From a bacterium (lineage in GTDB: Bacteria > Latescibacterota > UBA2968), in NCBI GenBank assembly GCA_027296045.1, contig JAPUJS010000408.1, forward strand, positions 1 to 14,527: DNA of 14,527 bases, written 5' to 3'. Under the pieces are notes generated by a model, which ran no database searches, was not told the DNA's origin, and saw nothing but the letters and a program-made list of their open reading frames with translations. The position numbers and the translations under genes are program-made. Shown piece after piece: positions 1-6,668 of the stretch (position 1 is its first letter; each line of letters opens with the position of its first letter).

Positions 1-100
1 CGGGTACAACCGATGCAGGACCTCAACGCCTGCTGCTATTGAGATGGCTGTTGTAATAAGACGGGGCCTGGGTGGCCTTCAGAGCAAAGAGTGGATTTGA
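1..100. other. Left edge, possible 3' end of an upstream gene
   Basis: All three forward frames are open at the left edge. Frame 1 ends with TGA at 40-42 (C-terminal tail RVQPMQDLNACCY), frame 3 with TAA at 54-56, and frame 2 with TGA at 98-100, directly before the ATG of the transporter. The tail of an upstream plus-strand gene is likely, but the sequence does not decide which frame is used and no family can be recognised. No promoter or terminator is convincing here. Confidence 0.2.
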
Positions 101-2101
101 ATGGCGCGTAAACCGGATGAAGAGTTAGAACAGTATCGGGCCCTCATGGATCGACCCGAGTCCTTTGAAGAGGGTTTTACCCTCCGAACGGTGGTCGGGG
201 CGTTTTTTGTGGGATTTGTCATGATGCCCGGGGCAATTTATATGGGGTTGATTGCCGGGGTGGGCATGGGACCTGCGGCGGAGTGGGTGACGATTATTTT
301 GTTTTCGGAACTGGCGCGGCGTTCGTTCTCGCCGCTTCGGAAGCAGGAAATTTATGTGATCTACTATGTGGCCGGTGGGCTTGCAGGTGTCATTGGAGGG
401 GGTGTGGGGGGGATGATGGTTGGGGGAGGGCCCTTCGGGCATTTGATCTGGAATCAATTTCTGGTGCAGTCGCAGGCAGTGGAAGGGTTTGGGATTCGGG
501 AGCATATCCCGAACTGGGTGTCGCCCCCAGTTGGCGATCCTGCGCTTTCTGCGCGTACGTTTTTTCATCGGGCCTGGATTCCGGCGGTGAGTGTGCTGGT
601 GGCCTCGCAGATTTTGTCGCGGGCCGAGTGGTTTTCGCTTGGTTATGCGTTGTTTCGGATGACGTCGGATGTGGAGCGGTTGCCCTTTCCGCTGGCACCT
701 GTGGCGGCTCAGGGGGCGACGGCGCTTGCAGAAAGCGGAGAACAGGGAGAGGGCTGGCGCTGGCGCACGTTTTCGATCGGGATGGGCATCGGGTTGTTGT
801 TCGGGTCGGTCTATGTGGGGTTGCCGGCACTTACCGGGCTGGTGGCGAGCGATCCGATCACTTTGTTACCCATTCCGTGGATTGATCTGACCAGGACAAC
901 GGAATCTTTTCTGCCGGCAGCGCCGTTCGGGATCGGGACAGACCTGGGGTTGGTGCTGGTTGGTATGGTGTTGCCATTTTGGGTGGTGGTGGGGAGTTTT
1001 GCGGCAGCAATAGTACATACGCTGGGCAGTCCGGTGCTGTATCATGCGGGTTATCTGACCCACTGGCGGCCGGGTATGGATACCATCTGGACGCATTTTT
1101 CAAACGAAATTGATGTGTGGTTGAGCGTGAATATCGGGTCGGCGACAATGGTGGGGCTGATCGGGATTGGCCATGCGGTGATGTTGACGAAAAGGGAAAG
1201 GACAACAACGAGGGACCGGGGGAGGCTGTTGGAAACGCCGGAGGGAAGGGGCGACTTTTCGTTCTGGGGTGCGGTTGGGGTGTATTTGTTGACGACGCTG
1301 GCATCGGTCTTGTTGTGTTTGTATTTATTGGAAGACGATGACTTTCCGTGGTTGTTTCTGATCGGATTTGGGTTTTTGTTGACCCCGATGCTGTCGTATG
1401 TGAATGCCCGGATGGCCGGGTTAACGGGGCTGACAGTGGGGTTTCCCATGATTCGGGAAGGGGCGTTTATTTTTAGCGGATATCGAGGAATCGACATCTG
1501 GTTTATCCCGGTGCCCTATGCCGATCACGGGCGTCGGGCGCAGTTGTTTCGGGAAGTGGAACTGACCGGGACGTCGTTCAAGAGCATTTTGAAGGCGGAG
1601 TTGCTGCTTTTGCCACTGAGTTTGATCTGTGGACTGATCTTCTGGTCGATGATCTGGTCGATGGCCCCGATTCCGTCTCCCGTTTTTCAATATGCGCAAA
1701 ATTTCTGGCATTTGATTGCGCTTCGGCAGAGCCTGGTGTATTCTTCTACGCTTTCTGAAGGTGGAGAGTCGCTTTTGATGCAGGCCATCAAGAGCGAATG
1801 GATCTTGGGAGGCGCGGGATTTACTCTGGGATCGTTTTTGTTGCTGTCGTGGTTTCGGTTGCCCGTGTCTCTGGTGTACGGGTTTATACGGGGGATCCAG
1901 GGATTGCCGCATATGCTGATTCCGGAAATGGTGGGGGCATTGATCGGGCGGTATTATCTGGAAAAACGGTTCGGGGTTTCGAAATGGCGGCAGTATGCGC
2001 CGGTGGTGTTTGCAGGATTTGCGTGTGGAATGGGATTGATCGGGATGTCGGCGGTGGCGGTTGCGTTGATTTCGAAATCGGTGACGCATCTTCGGTATTA
2101 G
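101..2101 (+). CDS. OPT-like multi-pass membrane transporter (DUF6785/DUF6784 type)
   Basis: The product is a 666-residue integral inner-membrane protein with about a dozen hydrophobic segments, roughly at residues 28-55, 60-75, 83-110, 157-172, 222-248, 282-308, 346-362, 389-410, 415-436, 500-522, 570-595 and 632-658. The N-terminal 26 residues are charged and probably cytoplasmic. A glycine-rich stretch (93-110) and a conserved-looking RLPFPLAPVAAQGATALAE segment (193-211) resemble 'peptide transporter' proteins of Poribacteria/Latescibacterota-like genomes, which are distantly related to the oligopeptide transporter (OPT/YSL) superfamily. The C-terminal part has a second signature around GFPMIREGAF (447-456) and the following soluble loop. 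Substrate is unknown; oligopeptide uptake is inference from the superfamily. The ATG at 101 is preceded by a weak purine-rich stretch (AAAGAGTGGA). The next gene is 177 bases downstream, so the two need not be co-transcribed. Confidence 0.8.
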   Translation: MARKPDEELEQYRALMDRPESFEEGFTLRTVVGAFFVGFVMMPGAIYMGLIAGVGMGPAAEWVTIILFSELARRSFSPLRKQEIYVIYYVAGGLAGVIGGGVGGMMVGGGPFGHLIWNQFLVQSQAVEGFGIREHIPNWVSPPVGDPALSARTFFHRAWIPAVSVLVASQILSRAEWFSLGYALFRMTSDVERLPFPLAPVAAQGATALAESGEQGEGWRWRTFSIGMGIGLLFGSVYVGLPALTGLVASDPITLLPIPWIDLTRTTESFLPAAPFGIGTDLGLVLVGMVLPFWVVVGSFAAAIVHTLGSPVLYHAGYLTHWRPGMDTIWTHFSNEIDVWLSVNIGSATMVGLIGIGHAVMLTKRERTTTRDRGRLLETPEGRGDFSFWGAVGVYLLTTLASVLLCLYLLEDDDFPWLFLIGFGFLLTPMLSYVNARMAGLTGLTVGFPMIREGAFIFSGYRGIDIWFIPVPYADHGRRAQLFREVELTGTSFKSILKAELLLLPLSLICGLIFWSMIWSMAPIPSPVFQYAQNFWHLIALRQSLVYSSTLSEGGESLLMQAIKSEWILGGAGFTLGSFLLLSWFRLPVSLVYGFIRGIQGLPHMLIPEMVGALIGRYYLEKRFGVSKWRQYAPVVFAGFACGMGLIGMSAVAVALISKSVTHLRY

Positions 2102-2160
2102 AAAATACAATGTAATAATATATTATACTGTTAAGTAATATATAAATACTTATTTTTTAA
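2102..2160 (+). terminator. AT-rich intergenic patch with weak hairpin plus T-run
   Basis: About 60 bases of almost pure A/T follow the transporter in an otherwise GC-rich window. It contains a perfect 12-base palindrome ATAATATATTAT (2115-2126). A separate inverted repeat TAAGTA/TACTTA (2132-2137 and 2147-2152) is followed directly by T6 (2153-2158). The second structure could be a weak A/U-stem terminator. The patch could equally be a promoter or UP-like region for the small downstream gene. Confidence 0.4.
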
Positions 2161-2220
2161 GAGTTTCCGCTGGAGCGATATCCGGTTGTGCCGATGTATA
2201 TAGCGAGGAAAGAATCACAA

Positions 2221-2235
2221 CAATGAAAGTCATTG
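2221..2235. promoter_or_regulatory. Small inverted repeat upstream of the FlgM-like gene
   Basis: CAATGA and TCATTG flank the trinucleotide AAG, giving a perfect 6-base inverted repeat 44 bases before the FlgM-like start codon. It could be an operator half-site pair or a leader hairpin. No recognisable regulator motif is matched. Confidence 0.25.
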
Positions 2236-2278
2236 GTGATCAGGGGTTCCGGATTTTTTAACACAGGATGTCGTTTCT

Positions 2279-2482
2279 ATGAACTCGAGTGTACGGGCGA
2301 AGCCGCTTCCGCCTCACCTGGAGGGGGAGTTGGCCGAGACGCGAAAGGAGAAGCTGAGTCGGATTCGATCACAGGTTACCGATGGGTATTATTCCAAGAA
2401 GGATGTGTTGCGAGATGTGGCGGACGCCCTGTTGATGAATCCCGAGCCGTTTGAAAACTTAAACGACAAGCACGGGGGTTAA
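2279..2482 (+). CDS. Small FlgM-like protein (anti-sigma-28 type)
   Basis: This 67-residue, highly charged protein has no signal peptide or membrane segment. The central part, RKEKLSRIRSQVTDGYYSKK (22-41) followed by DVADALL (45-51), matches the C-terminal pattern of FlgM anti-sigma-28 factors: a helix, then G-x-Y, then a few residues and V-A-x-A-L. In FlgM this part binds sigma-28 (FliA) and holds off late flagellar genes. The protein is shorter than enterobacterial FlgM (about 97 aa) but close to short FlgM-like proteins. The ATG at 2279 has AGGA at 2265-2268, 10 bases upstream. A strong terminator at 2532 ends the unit, so it appears monocistronic. No flagellar gene is in the window, so a role in flagellar control is inference; it may restrain another sigma factor or be a FlgM-domain homologue of other function. 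Confidence 0.6.
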   Translation: MNSSVRAKPLPPHLEGELAETRKEKLSRIRSQVTDGYYSKKDVLRDVADALLMNPEPFENLNDKHGG

Positions 2483-2531
2483 CGTCCTTGTAGAAGGGAA
2501 ATCCAGGCGCTAGAAGATAACGTTTTTTGAA

Positions 2532-2563
2532 GGCCGGTACTTTCTGGGTACCGGCCTTTTTTT
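2532..2563 (+). terminator. Strong Rho-independent terminator after the FlgM-like gene
   Basis: A perfect 9-bp stem GGCCGGTAC/GTACCGGCC (2532-2540 and 2548-2556) with a 7-base loop is followed directly by T7. It separates the FlgM-like gene from the M14-like gene. Confidence 0.92.
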
Positions 2564-2564
2564 A

Positions 2565-2591
2565 TTGACAGGATATGGAATCTCATACATG
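2565..2591 (+). promoter_or_regulatory. Candidate promoter for the desuccinylase-like gene
   Basis: A perfect consensus -35 TTGACA (2565-2570) lies immediately after the preceding terminator. The best -10-like hexamer is TACATG (2586-2591, 3 of 6 matches) at a short 15-base spacing, so the -10 is weak. Location just after a terminator and about 65 bases before the start codon fits a promoter. Confidence 0.4.
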
Positions 2592-2605
2592 TTTGGATGC
2601 AGTTT

Positions 2606-2633
2606 CAGGAGCCGGGGCAGGATCGGGCTCCTG
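2606..2633 (+). promoter_or_regulatory. Hairpin in the leader of the desuccinylase-like gene
   Basis: CAGGAGCC (2606-2613) pairs perfectly with GGCTCCTG (2626-2633) around a 12-base loop. It is followed by GTCTTTGC, not by a true T-run, so it is not a good terminator. It lies 24 bases before the start codon and could affect mRNA stability or translation. Confidence 0.4.
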
Positions 2634-2657
2634 TCTTTGCTATGGGTGAGGAAATTT

Positions 2658-3629
2658 ATGGACGATCTTCTTCAGGTGGAACACCTTCAGGCCGAACCGG
2701 GTCAGCGCTTCGATGGGTATCTGGATGTGGCAGAGATGCAGGATGGGACGCCCGCGCGGGTGCCGATGGTGCTGATCAACGGCGCACAGTCGGGCCCGAC
2801 GCTCTATTTGCAGGCCATGAGCGACGGGGACGAGTTAAATGGGCTCGCGGTGGCCCGTCAGGTATTGAAGCGGCTGGATCCAGCACGGTTGAAGGGACAG
2901 GTGATCGCGGCCTTGATTGTGAATTTTCATGCCTTTCACTGGCACCAGGCCTTCAGTCCGGTGGATGGGAAGAAGATGAACCGGTGTTTCCCGGGGCGGA
3001 AGGACGGCACATCGAGCGAGCGGATTGCCTACCGTTTGTTCCAGGGTGCCGTGAGACAGTCTGATTATTGTATTGATCTGCACCAGGGCGGGGTTCGGCC
3101 CATGATTGACGAGGTGCGAGTGCGGGTGGACCGGCGGAAGCGGATTCACAAGGCGTGTCTGGAACTGGGGCGGATTTTTGGAATTGGTTATATTCTGGAT
3201 TGTCGGGGTCCGGATGGGCAGCTTGCGCGGGCGGCACCCGAGGAGGGGATTCCAACGATTGACCCGGAACTGGGGGGGTGTCATGGGTGGGACGAGTCGA
3301 GTATTCAGAAGGGAGTAACGGGGGTGGAGAATGTGCTCAAGCACTATGGGTTCATTTCTGGACACCCGCGTATTCCAAAGCGGCAGGTGGTGGTGGACGG
3401 GTTTTTGTCTCTGCTTTCAAACCGGGGGGGATTTCTGGAATACCACGCGGATTTGTACGATCATTTGCAAAAAGGCGATCAGGTGGCGGATGTGACAGAT
3501 CCGTTTGGGAATGTGCTGGAGACATTGCGGGCACCGGAGGAGTCGATTTTCTGGTCGAAGAATTTGCGGCCGATGGTCAGCAGCGGCGAGGGCGTGGGGA
3601 CACTGGGGAAAAATATTCGGCATATCTAA
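2658..3629 (+). CDS. Succinylglutamate desuccinylase/aspartoacylase-like protein (M14-related)
   Basis: A 323-residue soluble protein of the AstE/AspA fold (M14 carboxypeptidase clan), which are zinc amidohydrolases or deacylases of N-acyl amino acids. Hallmarks: the first metal-site loop AMSDGDELNG (53-62, E59), the substrate-binding NR pair in KKMNRCFPG (N108, R109), the second metal His in CIDLHQGG (H142), the catalytic-type Glu in PTIDPELGG (E204), and a C-terminal beta domain ending in SGEGVGTLG. The usual first ligand His of the GxHGDExNG loop is replaced here by Asp (D56); the other landmarks are kept. The open frame extends upstream to 2565, but ATG 2658 is chosen because AGGAAATTT sits just before it and the family begins at about this point. 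A terminator follows at 3658. Substrate is unknown; amidohydrolase activity is inferred. Confidence 0.8.
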   Translation: MDDLLQVEHLQAEPGQRFDGYLDVAEMQDGTPARVPMVLINGAQSGPTLYLQAMSDGDELNGLAVARQVLKRLDPARLKGQVIAALIVNFHAFHWHQAFSPVDGKKMNRCFPGRKDGTSSERIAYRLFQGAVRQSDYCIDLHQGGVRPMIDEVRVRVDRRKRIHKACLELGRIFGIGYILDCRGPDGQLARAAPEEGIPTIDPELGGCHGWDESSIQKGVTGVENVLKHYGFISGHPRIPKRQVVVDGFLSLLSNRGGFLEYHADLYDHLQKGDQVADVTDPFGNVLETLRAPEESIFWSKNLRPMVSSGEGVGTLGKNIRHI

Positions 3630-3657
3630 GGACAGTCGGCAAATCTCGAATTGGTTG

Positions 3658-3688
3658 GGGTTCAGAAGGTATTTTCTGAACCCTTTTT
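3658..3688 (+). terminator. Rho-independent terminator after the desuccinylase-like gene
   Basis: A perfect 10-bp stem GGGTTCAGAA/TTCTGAACCC (3658-3667 and 3674-3683) with a 6-base loop is followed by T5. It terminates plus-strand transcription before the converging minus-strand gene. The other strand has no T-run on its exit side. Confidence 0.9.
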
Positions 3689-3741
3689 CTCTGGGTGATA
3701 TATCCTCGCGCACTCTTGGGGTATGCATCACACCGCTGGTA

Positions 3742-4005
3742 TTAAACCTGGGATTCGCCAAAGCCGTCGATGTGTTCTCTGAGACGGGGGACAATATAGA
3801 TGTCATCGAGGGGCAGTTGGGCAAATGCTCGGGCGAAGACTTCAACCTGGGTGGCCACATCGAGGGTACGGTCCAGGATGAAGCGGCGTTCTCCCCGGAT
3901 GACACAGAAACCGCCCGGACGGCCTTCCAGGTCGTCCCGGGAGATGTGAATGTCGAGACGTTGTGCGAGGGCTTCGAATTCCTGTAGGAGTTGTGTTTCG
4001 GTCAT
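3742..4005 (-). CDS. Conserved small protein of unknown function (87 aa)
   Basis: An 87-residue soluble protein: an N-terminal helix (2-18), a central beta-rich core GRPGGFCVIRGERRFILDR (28-46), a second amphipathic helix (48-65) and a C-terminal LPLDDIYIVPRLREHI segment (64-79). The pattern GG-[FL]-C followed by a short hydrophobic strand and an I-[LI]-D is familiar from small uncharacterised proteins found in many phyla; no biochemical role is known to me. The start is ATG 4005 because family members begin with a helix of this kind. The open frame runs further upstream to 4128 but that part is low-complexity and overlaps the preceding gene. No Shine-Dalgarno sequence lies directly before ATG 4005. 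The gene follows the nuclease-like gene on the same strand after a 94-base gap, so co-transcription is possible. Confidence 0.7.
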   Translation of the reverse strand: MTETQLLQEFEALAQRLDIHISRDDLEGRPGGFCVIRGERRFILDRTLDVATQVEVFARAFAQLPLDDIYIVPRLREHIDGFGESQV

Positions 4006-4016
4006 CGGGAATTGTA

Positions 4017-4046
4017 GAGGGGATCGCAGAGGGCTCCCTTCCCCTC
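4017..4046 (-). promoter_or_regulatory. Hairpin just upstream of the 87-aa protein start
   Basis: On the minus strand GAGGGGA (4046-4040) can pair with TCCCCTC (4023-4017), enclosing a 16-base interior. The structure ends about 11 bases before the start codon, in a purine-rich stretch that also contains the only Shine-Dalgarno-like GGAGG sequences nearby. It could influence translation; this is speculative. Confidence 0.25.
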
Positions 4047-4099
4047 CCTCCGGTAAGAAATTTGTGTTTTTGCGGAAATATAACGGAGTGGGTGATATT

Positions 4100-5764
4100 T
4101 TACAATGAGGATTGATCGGGGGGCCCATTTTTTAATATATTATTCTGGATATAAGCTTGGAAGGCTTTTTGTGTCTGGGGGTCCCCTGGAAGGAGTGGGA
4201 GGGCGCCGACGCCGTGGGAGAGGCTTTTGTAAAAGGGGTGGGTGTGATAGCGGGTGTCTACAGGGGCGGGATAGAGCACGATGGCGCTTTGGAGGAGGCG
4301 TGTAAAAGTATCGGGGGTTACCTGGCCGATGGCGTCTCGGTAGGCGTGCATTTTGTCGATATCTTCGGCCAGGGGGAGCCAGGTTCCGCTGGGTGCGGCT
4401 TCCCGGCGGTATTTGGCGTCAAATACATGGATTTTGTGTTCGCCACCCGGGTGCTGTATATCAACGACGACATCGGGGCGGAGGTCGTGGGTGAGGGTTC
4501 GGCCCTGGGTGGTTGTGTATGTGGGGTTGTACGTGATGCTCAAATGAAAGCGGTTTTTCCGAAGGGGTATGGCAGCGGCTTCCCCTTGCGGAATGCGAAA
4601 TGTCAGGCGATTCAAAGAGATTTTGAAATACCATTTTAGAGCGTCGGGGTCGATTGTAAATCCGAGGTCGAGGAATGTTTGGAGCAAGCTAAGCCAGGTC
4701 CAGTATTCATAGAGCGTGGGGGTGTCCCGAAAGGAGAGGTCAAATGGGCCACCCACGCAGGGCAGAAGGGCATGGAAAAGGTCGCGGCAGAGGTGTAATG
4801 CGGTTGTATATCGGGGGTCGAGGTGGGGGGGGAACGGATCGCCTGGGTTGGCCGGGAGGACATCGCGTAATGGGGGGATTCGGAGAACGCGGCCCAGGTG
4901 GGTCCGGATCTGGGTGCATAGGGCATAATACGGGCTGGTCTCGGGCAGGGTTCGAGCCATCGCGTTTGCTCGGGCGCAGAGGCGATGCAGGTGAAAGACA
5001 AGGTGGCGATTGGCCGGGGTCTGGGTGTCGGGTTGGCGGTGGGTTTCCCGAAGGGTAGTATATCCGATTTGCTTCGAGGCAGTTGGCAGCGGGATGAGGG
5101 GCGCATCCTGGGGCAAAAGGGTCCAAACAGAAGGGGTGCGAAGGAGATAGGCGATGGCGTCGGGGTCGTGACCTTTTGCCCGGGAAACCGGGGAGTGCTG
5201 GGTGTGGGTGGCAAGTTTTCGGTTGGGATTTTTGCAGATATCCGTCAACACGGTGCGAAGGCGTGCAAGGTGTTTGGATGCGATCTGGAGGAATTCAAAG
5301 GGCGTATTGGGCTCTGCCTGGGTGCGCGCGGAGGTGTGGGCATGTTGGGGCGGGGCAAATGTGAGGGTGCGGCAGATATTTTCCAGGTCATTGCGCATCG
5401 ATTGGTAGTCGGTTTCGTAGTCGAGCTTGGCAGGGCGAATGGGGAGTTCGGCGCAGAAGATTACGGTGCGGTTCTGGGTGACCTGAAATCGGATGTGACC
5501 GGGGCGATCTCCGGTGTTCAGGCGTCCCCAAACGGTGGATCCATCCTGGAGGTAGATCGGCTTTGTGGCAGGTTTTCCATTGATGGAGAGTTGAAAATCG
5601 GATTCCTCCTTTACATGTCGGAGCAGGAGGTTGCATTCGGTTTCTTCGACCAGGACGCCTCCGTCTATCAGGAATCGATTGTGAATGGGGGAGAGCAGGA
5701 GGCGAATGGATTGGTTTTCGGCCCGGAGTCCTTCGGGCGTATTCTGGAAGGGGGATGTGTTCAT
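4100..5764 (-). CDS. DUF2357 / PD-(D/E)XK (PDDEXK_7, DUF524) nuclease-like protein
   Basis: A 554-residue soluble protein. Residues 20-110 form a beta-rich N-terminal region. LDYETDYQSMRNDLENICRT-like sequence (from 114) is typical of DUF2357, and 155-330 is helical. LYEYW (351-355) is the hallmark of the DUF524 nuclease family. The predicted active site is RPDVVVDI (D431), then VFDAKY (D449, K451), then a DKMHAYRDAIG helix (K471, Y475). This is the D...DxK pattern of the PD-(D/E)XK superfamily, so the site looks intact. Relatives act as the nuclease or adaptor subunit of McrBC-like type IV restriction systems with an AAA+ GTPase/ATPase partner, which is not encoded nearby. ATG 5764 is preceded by AAGGGG at a 6-base spacing; the longer open frame to 6139 overlaps the divergent HAD gene and is rejected. 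Role in phage or foreign-DNA defence is inference. Confidence 0.75.
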   Translation of the reverse strand: MNTSPFQNTPEGLRAENQSIRLLLSPIHNRFLIDGGVLVEETECNLLLRHVKEESDFQLSINGKPATKPIYLQDGSTVWGRLNTGDRPGHIRFQVTQNRTVIFCAELPIRPAKLDYETDYQSMRNDLENICRTLTFAPPQHAHTSARTQAEPNTPFEFLQIASKHLARLRTVLTDICKNPNRKLATHTQHSPVSRAKGHDPDAIAYLLRTPSVWTLLPQDAPLIPLPTASKQIGYTTLRETHRQPDTQTPANRHLVFHLHRLCARANAMARTLPETSPYYALCTQIRTHLGRVLRIPPLRDVLPANPGDPFPPHLDPRYTTALHLCRDLFHALLPCVGGPFDLSFRDTPTLYEYWTWLSLLQTFLDLGFTIDPDALKWYFKISLNRLTFRIPQGEAAAIPLRKNRFHLSITYNPTYTTTQGRTLTHDLRPDVVVDIQHPGGEHKIHVFDAKYRREAAPSGTWLPLAEDIDKMHAYRDAIGQVTPDTFTRLLQSAIVLYPAPVDTRYHTHPFYKSLSHGVGALPLLPGDPQTQKAFQAYIQNNILKNGPPDQSSL

Positions 5765-5837
5765 GGTTTGCCCCTTGGGGTCTGGTTTTGTCTTTTGAGA
5801 TCGGGAACAATGTACTCTTTTGGATGGGACAAAGAAA

Positions 5838-6485
5838 GTGTTAAAAGCGATTTTGTGGGATAACGATGGCGTGCTGGTCGACACAGAAAGACTGTATTTC
5901 CAGGCCTGCAAGGAAGTGCTGGCCTCGGAGGGGGTGACACTGAATCGGGCACAATTTACCGACATTTCTCTGGGTCGGGGGCAAAGTGTGTTCGGGCTTT
6001 TGGGAGGGCTGACAGGGGAGGAGATCGAACCGTTGCGGCAAAGGCGGAATCGGCGGTATACCGAATTGCTCCGCCAGGGCGGGTTGGAGCTTAAGGGCGC
6101 AGAAGCTGTGTTAAAACAGCTTTTCGGAAGGCTAAGCATGGGGGTGGTGACGGGATCGAGACGGGATCATTTTGAAATCATTCATGCGTCCGTTGATTTG
6201 CTGCGGTTTTTTGACTTTGTTTTGACACGGGAGGACTATCCGAAATCCAAACCGCATCCGGATGCGTATTTGACTGCGATGAATCAGCGGGGGTTGGTGG
6301 CGGAAGAATGCGTGGTCGTGGAAGATTCGGAGCGGGGGTGTAAGGCGGCTACCGATGCGGGGATTCGGTGTTTGGTGGTGCCGAATGACTGGTCGGCGGA
6401 AGGCGATTTTTCTTGTGCGTACAAAGTGCTTCCTGGGATTGAGGCGGTCGTGCCGGAAGTGACGCGATTGATGGAGGAAGCTTAG
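5838..6485 (+). CDS. HAD-superfamily (subfamily IA) phosphatase
   Basis: A 215-residue cytosolic hydrolase of the beta-phosphoglucomutase/phosphoglycolate phosphatase type. Motif I is LWDNDGVLVDTE (nucleophile D8, acid/base D10). A helical C1 cap occupies roughly 18-95. Motif II is VVTGS (T105), motif III SKPHPDAY (K138), and motif IV VVVEDSERG (E162, D163). All catalytic residues are present. The start is taken as GTG 5838, which puts motif I at the usual distance from the N-terminus and has GGGA at 5826-5829. A TTG at 5820 in the same frame would add six residues and cannot be excluded. The gene diverges from the nuclease-like gene across about 70 bases. It is abutted 3' (TAG-ATG) by a MOSC gene remnant. 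Substrate is not predictable; a small sugar phosphate is usual. Confidence 0.85.
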   Translation: MLKAILWDNDGVLVDTERLYFQACKEVLASEGVTLNRAQFTDISLGRGQSVFGLLGGLTGEEIEPLRQRRNRRYTELLRQGGLELKGAEAVLKQLFGRLSMGVVTGSRRDHFEIIHASVDLLRFFDFVLTREDYPKSKPHPDAYLTAMNQRGLVAEECVVVEDSERGCKAATDAGIRCLVVPNDWSAEGDFSCAYKVLPGIEAVVPEVTRLMEEA

Positions 6486-6613
6486 ATGAGCGGCGTTGTC
6501 GAAGCGATTTTTATTGCTGGAAAAGGCAGTGAGCCGATGCAGCGGAAAGCATCTGGGTCTGGGTGGTGCAGTCGGGGGGGTTCCGTGAATCGGATGCGAT
6601 TGAAGGGATCTGA
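6486..6613 (+). pseudogene. Remnant of a MOSC-domain gene, internally deleted and frameshifted
   Basis: Starting at the ATG directly after the HAD stop codon, the first 19 codons read MSGVVEAIFIAGKGSEPMQ. This fits the N-terminus of MOSC-domain proteins (molybdenum-cofactor sulfurase C-terminal family), which often begin MSGxVEAIFIAPxxGxPM. The phase then changes: from 6542, AESIWVWVVQSGGFRESDAI followed by EGI and TGA (6611-6613) resembles the last MOSC strand region (G-[IL]-W-x-x-V-[LV]-x-G-G-x-[IFV]-R-x-x-D-x-I). Intact proteins have about 145-150 residues, so roughly 100 or more central codons, including the conserved Cys region, are missing. Read without the frame change the ORF runs 49 codons to TGA 6633-6635 and would be a nonsense peptide. 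The family match is by eye. Confidence 0.6.
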
Positions 6614-6630
6614 AGGACGAGAAATTAGTG

Positions 6631-6668
6631 GATGAGCCGGTCGAAGGGATGGCCGGTTCATTTGTTTT
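6631..6668 (+). terminator. Rho-independent terminator after the HAD gene/MOSC remnant
   Basis: GATGAGCCGGTC (6631-6642) pairs with GGCCGGTTCATT (6651-6662), with a few G-T wobbles and an 8-base loop. The downstream side is T-rich (TTTGTTTT, 6661-6668). The TGA of the converging minus-strand TPR gene lies inside the 3' arm. Confidence 0.7.

Noticed and set aside
2190..2197. GCCGATGT upstream of the FlgM-like gene, similar to the sigma-28 -10 element GCCGATAA
   Set aside because: No TAAA-type -35 lies at the required spacing; the bases there are TGGAGCGA. The 6/8 match is probably chance.
4985..5863. 292-aa plus-strand ORF
   Set aside because: Antisense to the nuclease-like gene, which has recognisable motifs; no family pattern in this reading.
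5765..6139. N-terminal extension of the nuclease-like ORF (125 extra residues)
   Set aside because: It overlaps the well-supported HAD gene on the other strand, has Ser/Pro-rich shadow composition, and ATG 5764 has its own Shine-Dalgarno sequence.
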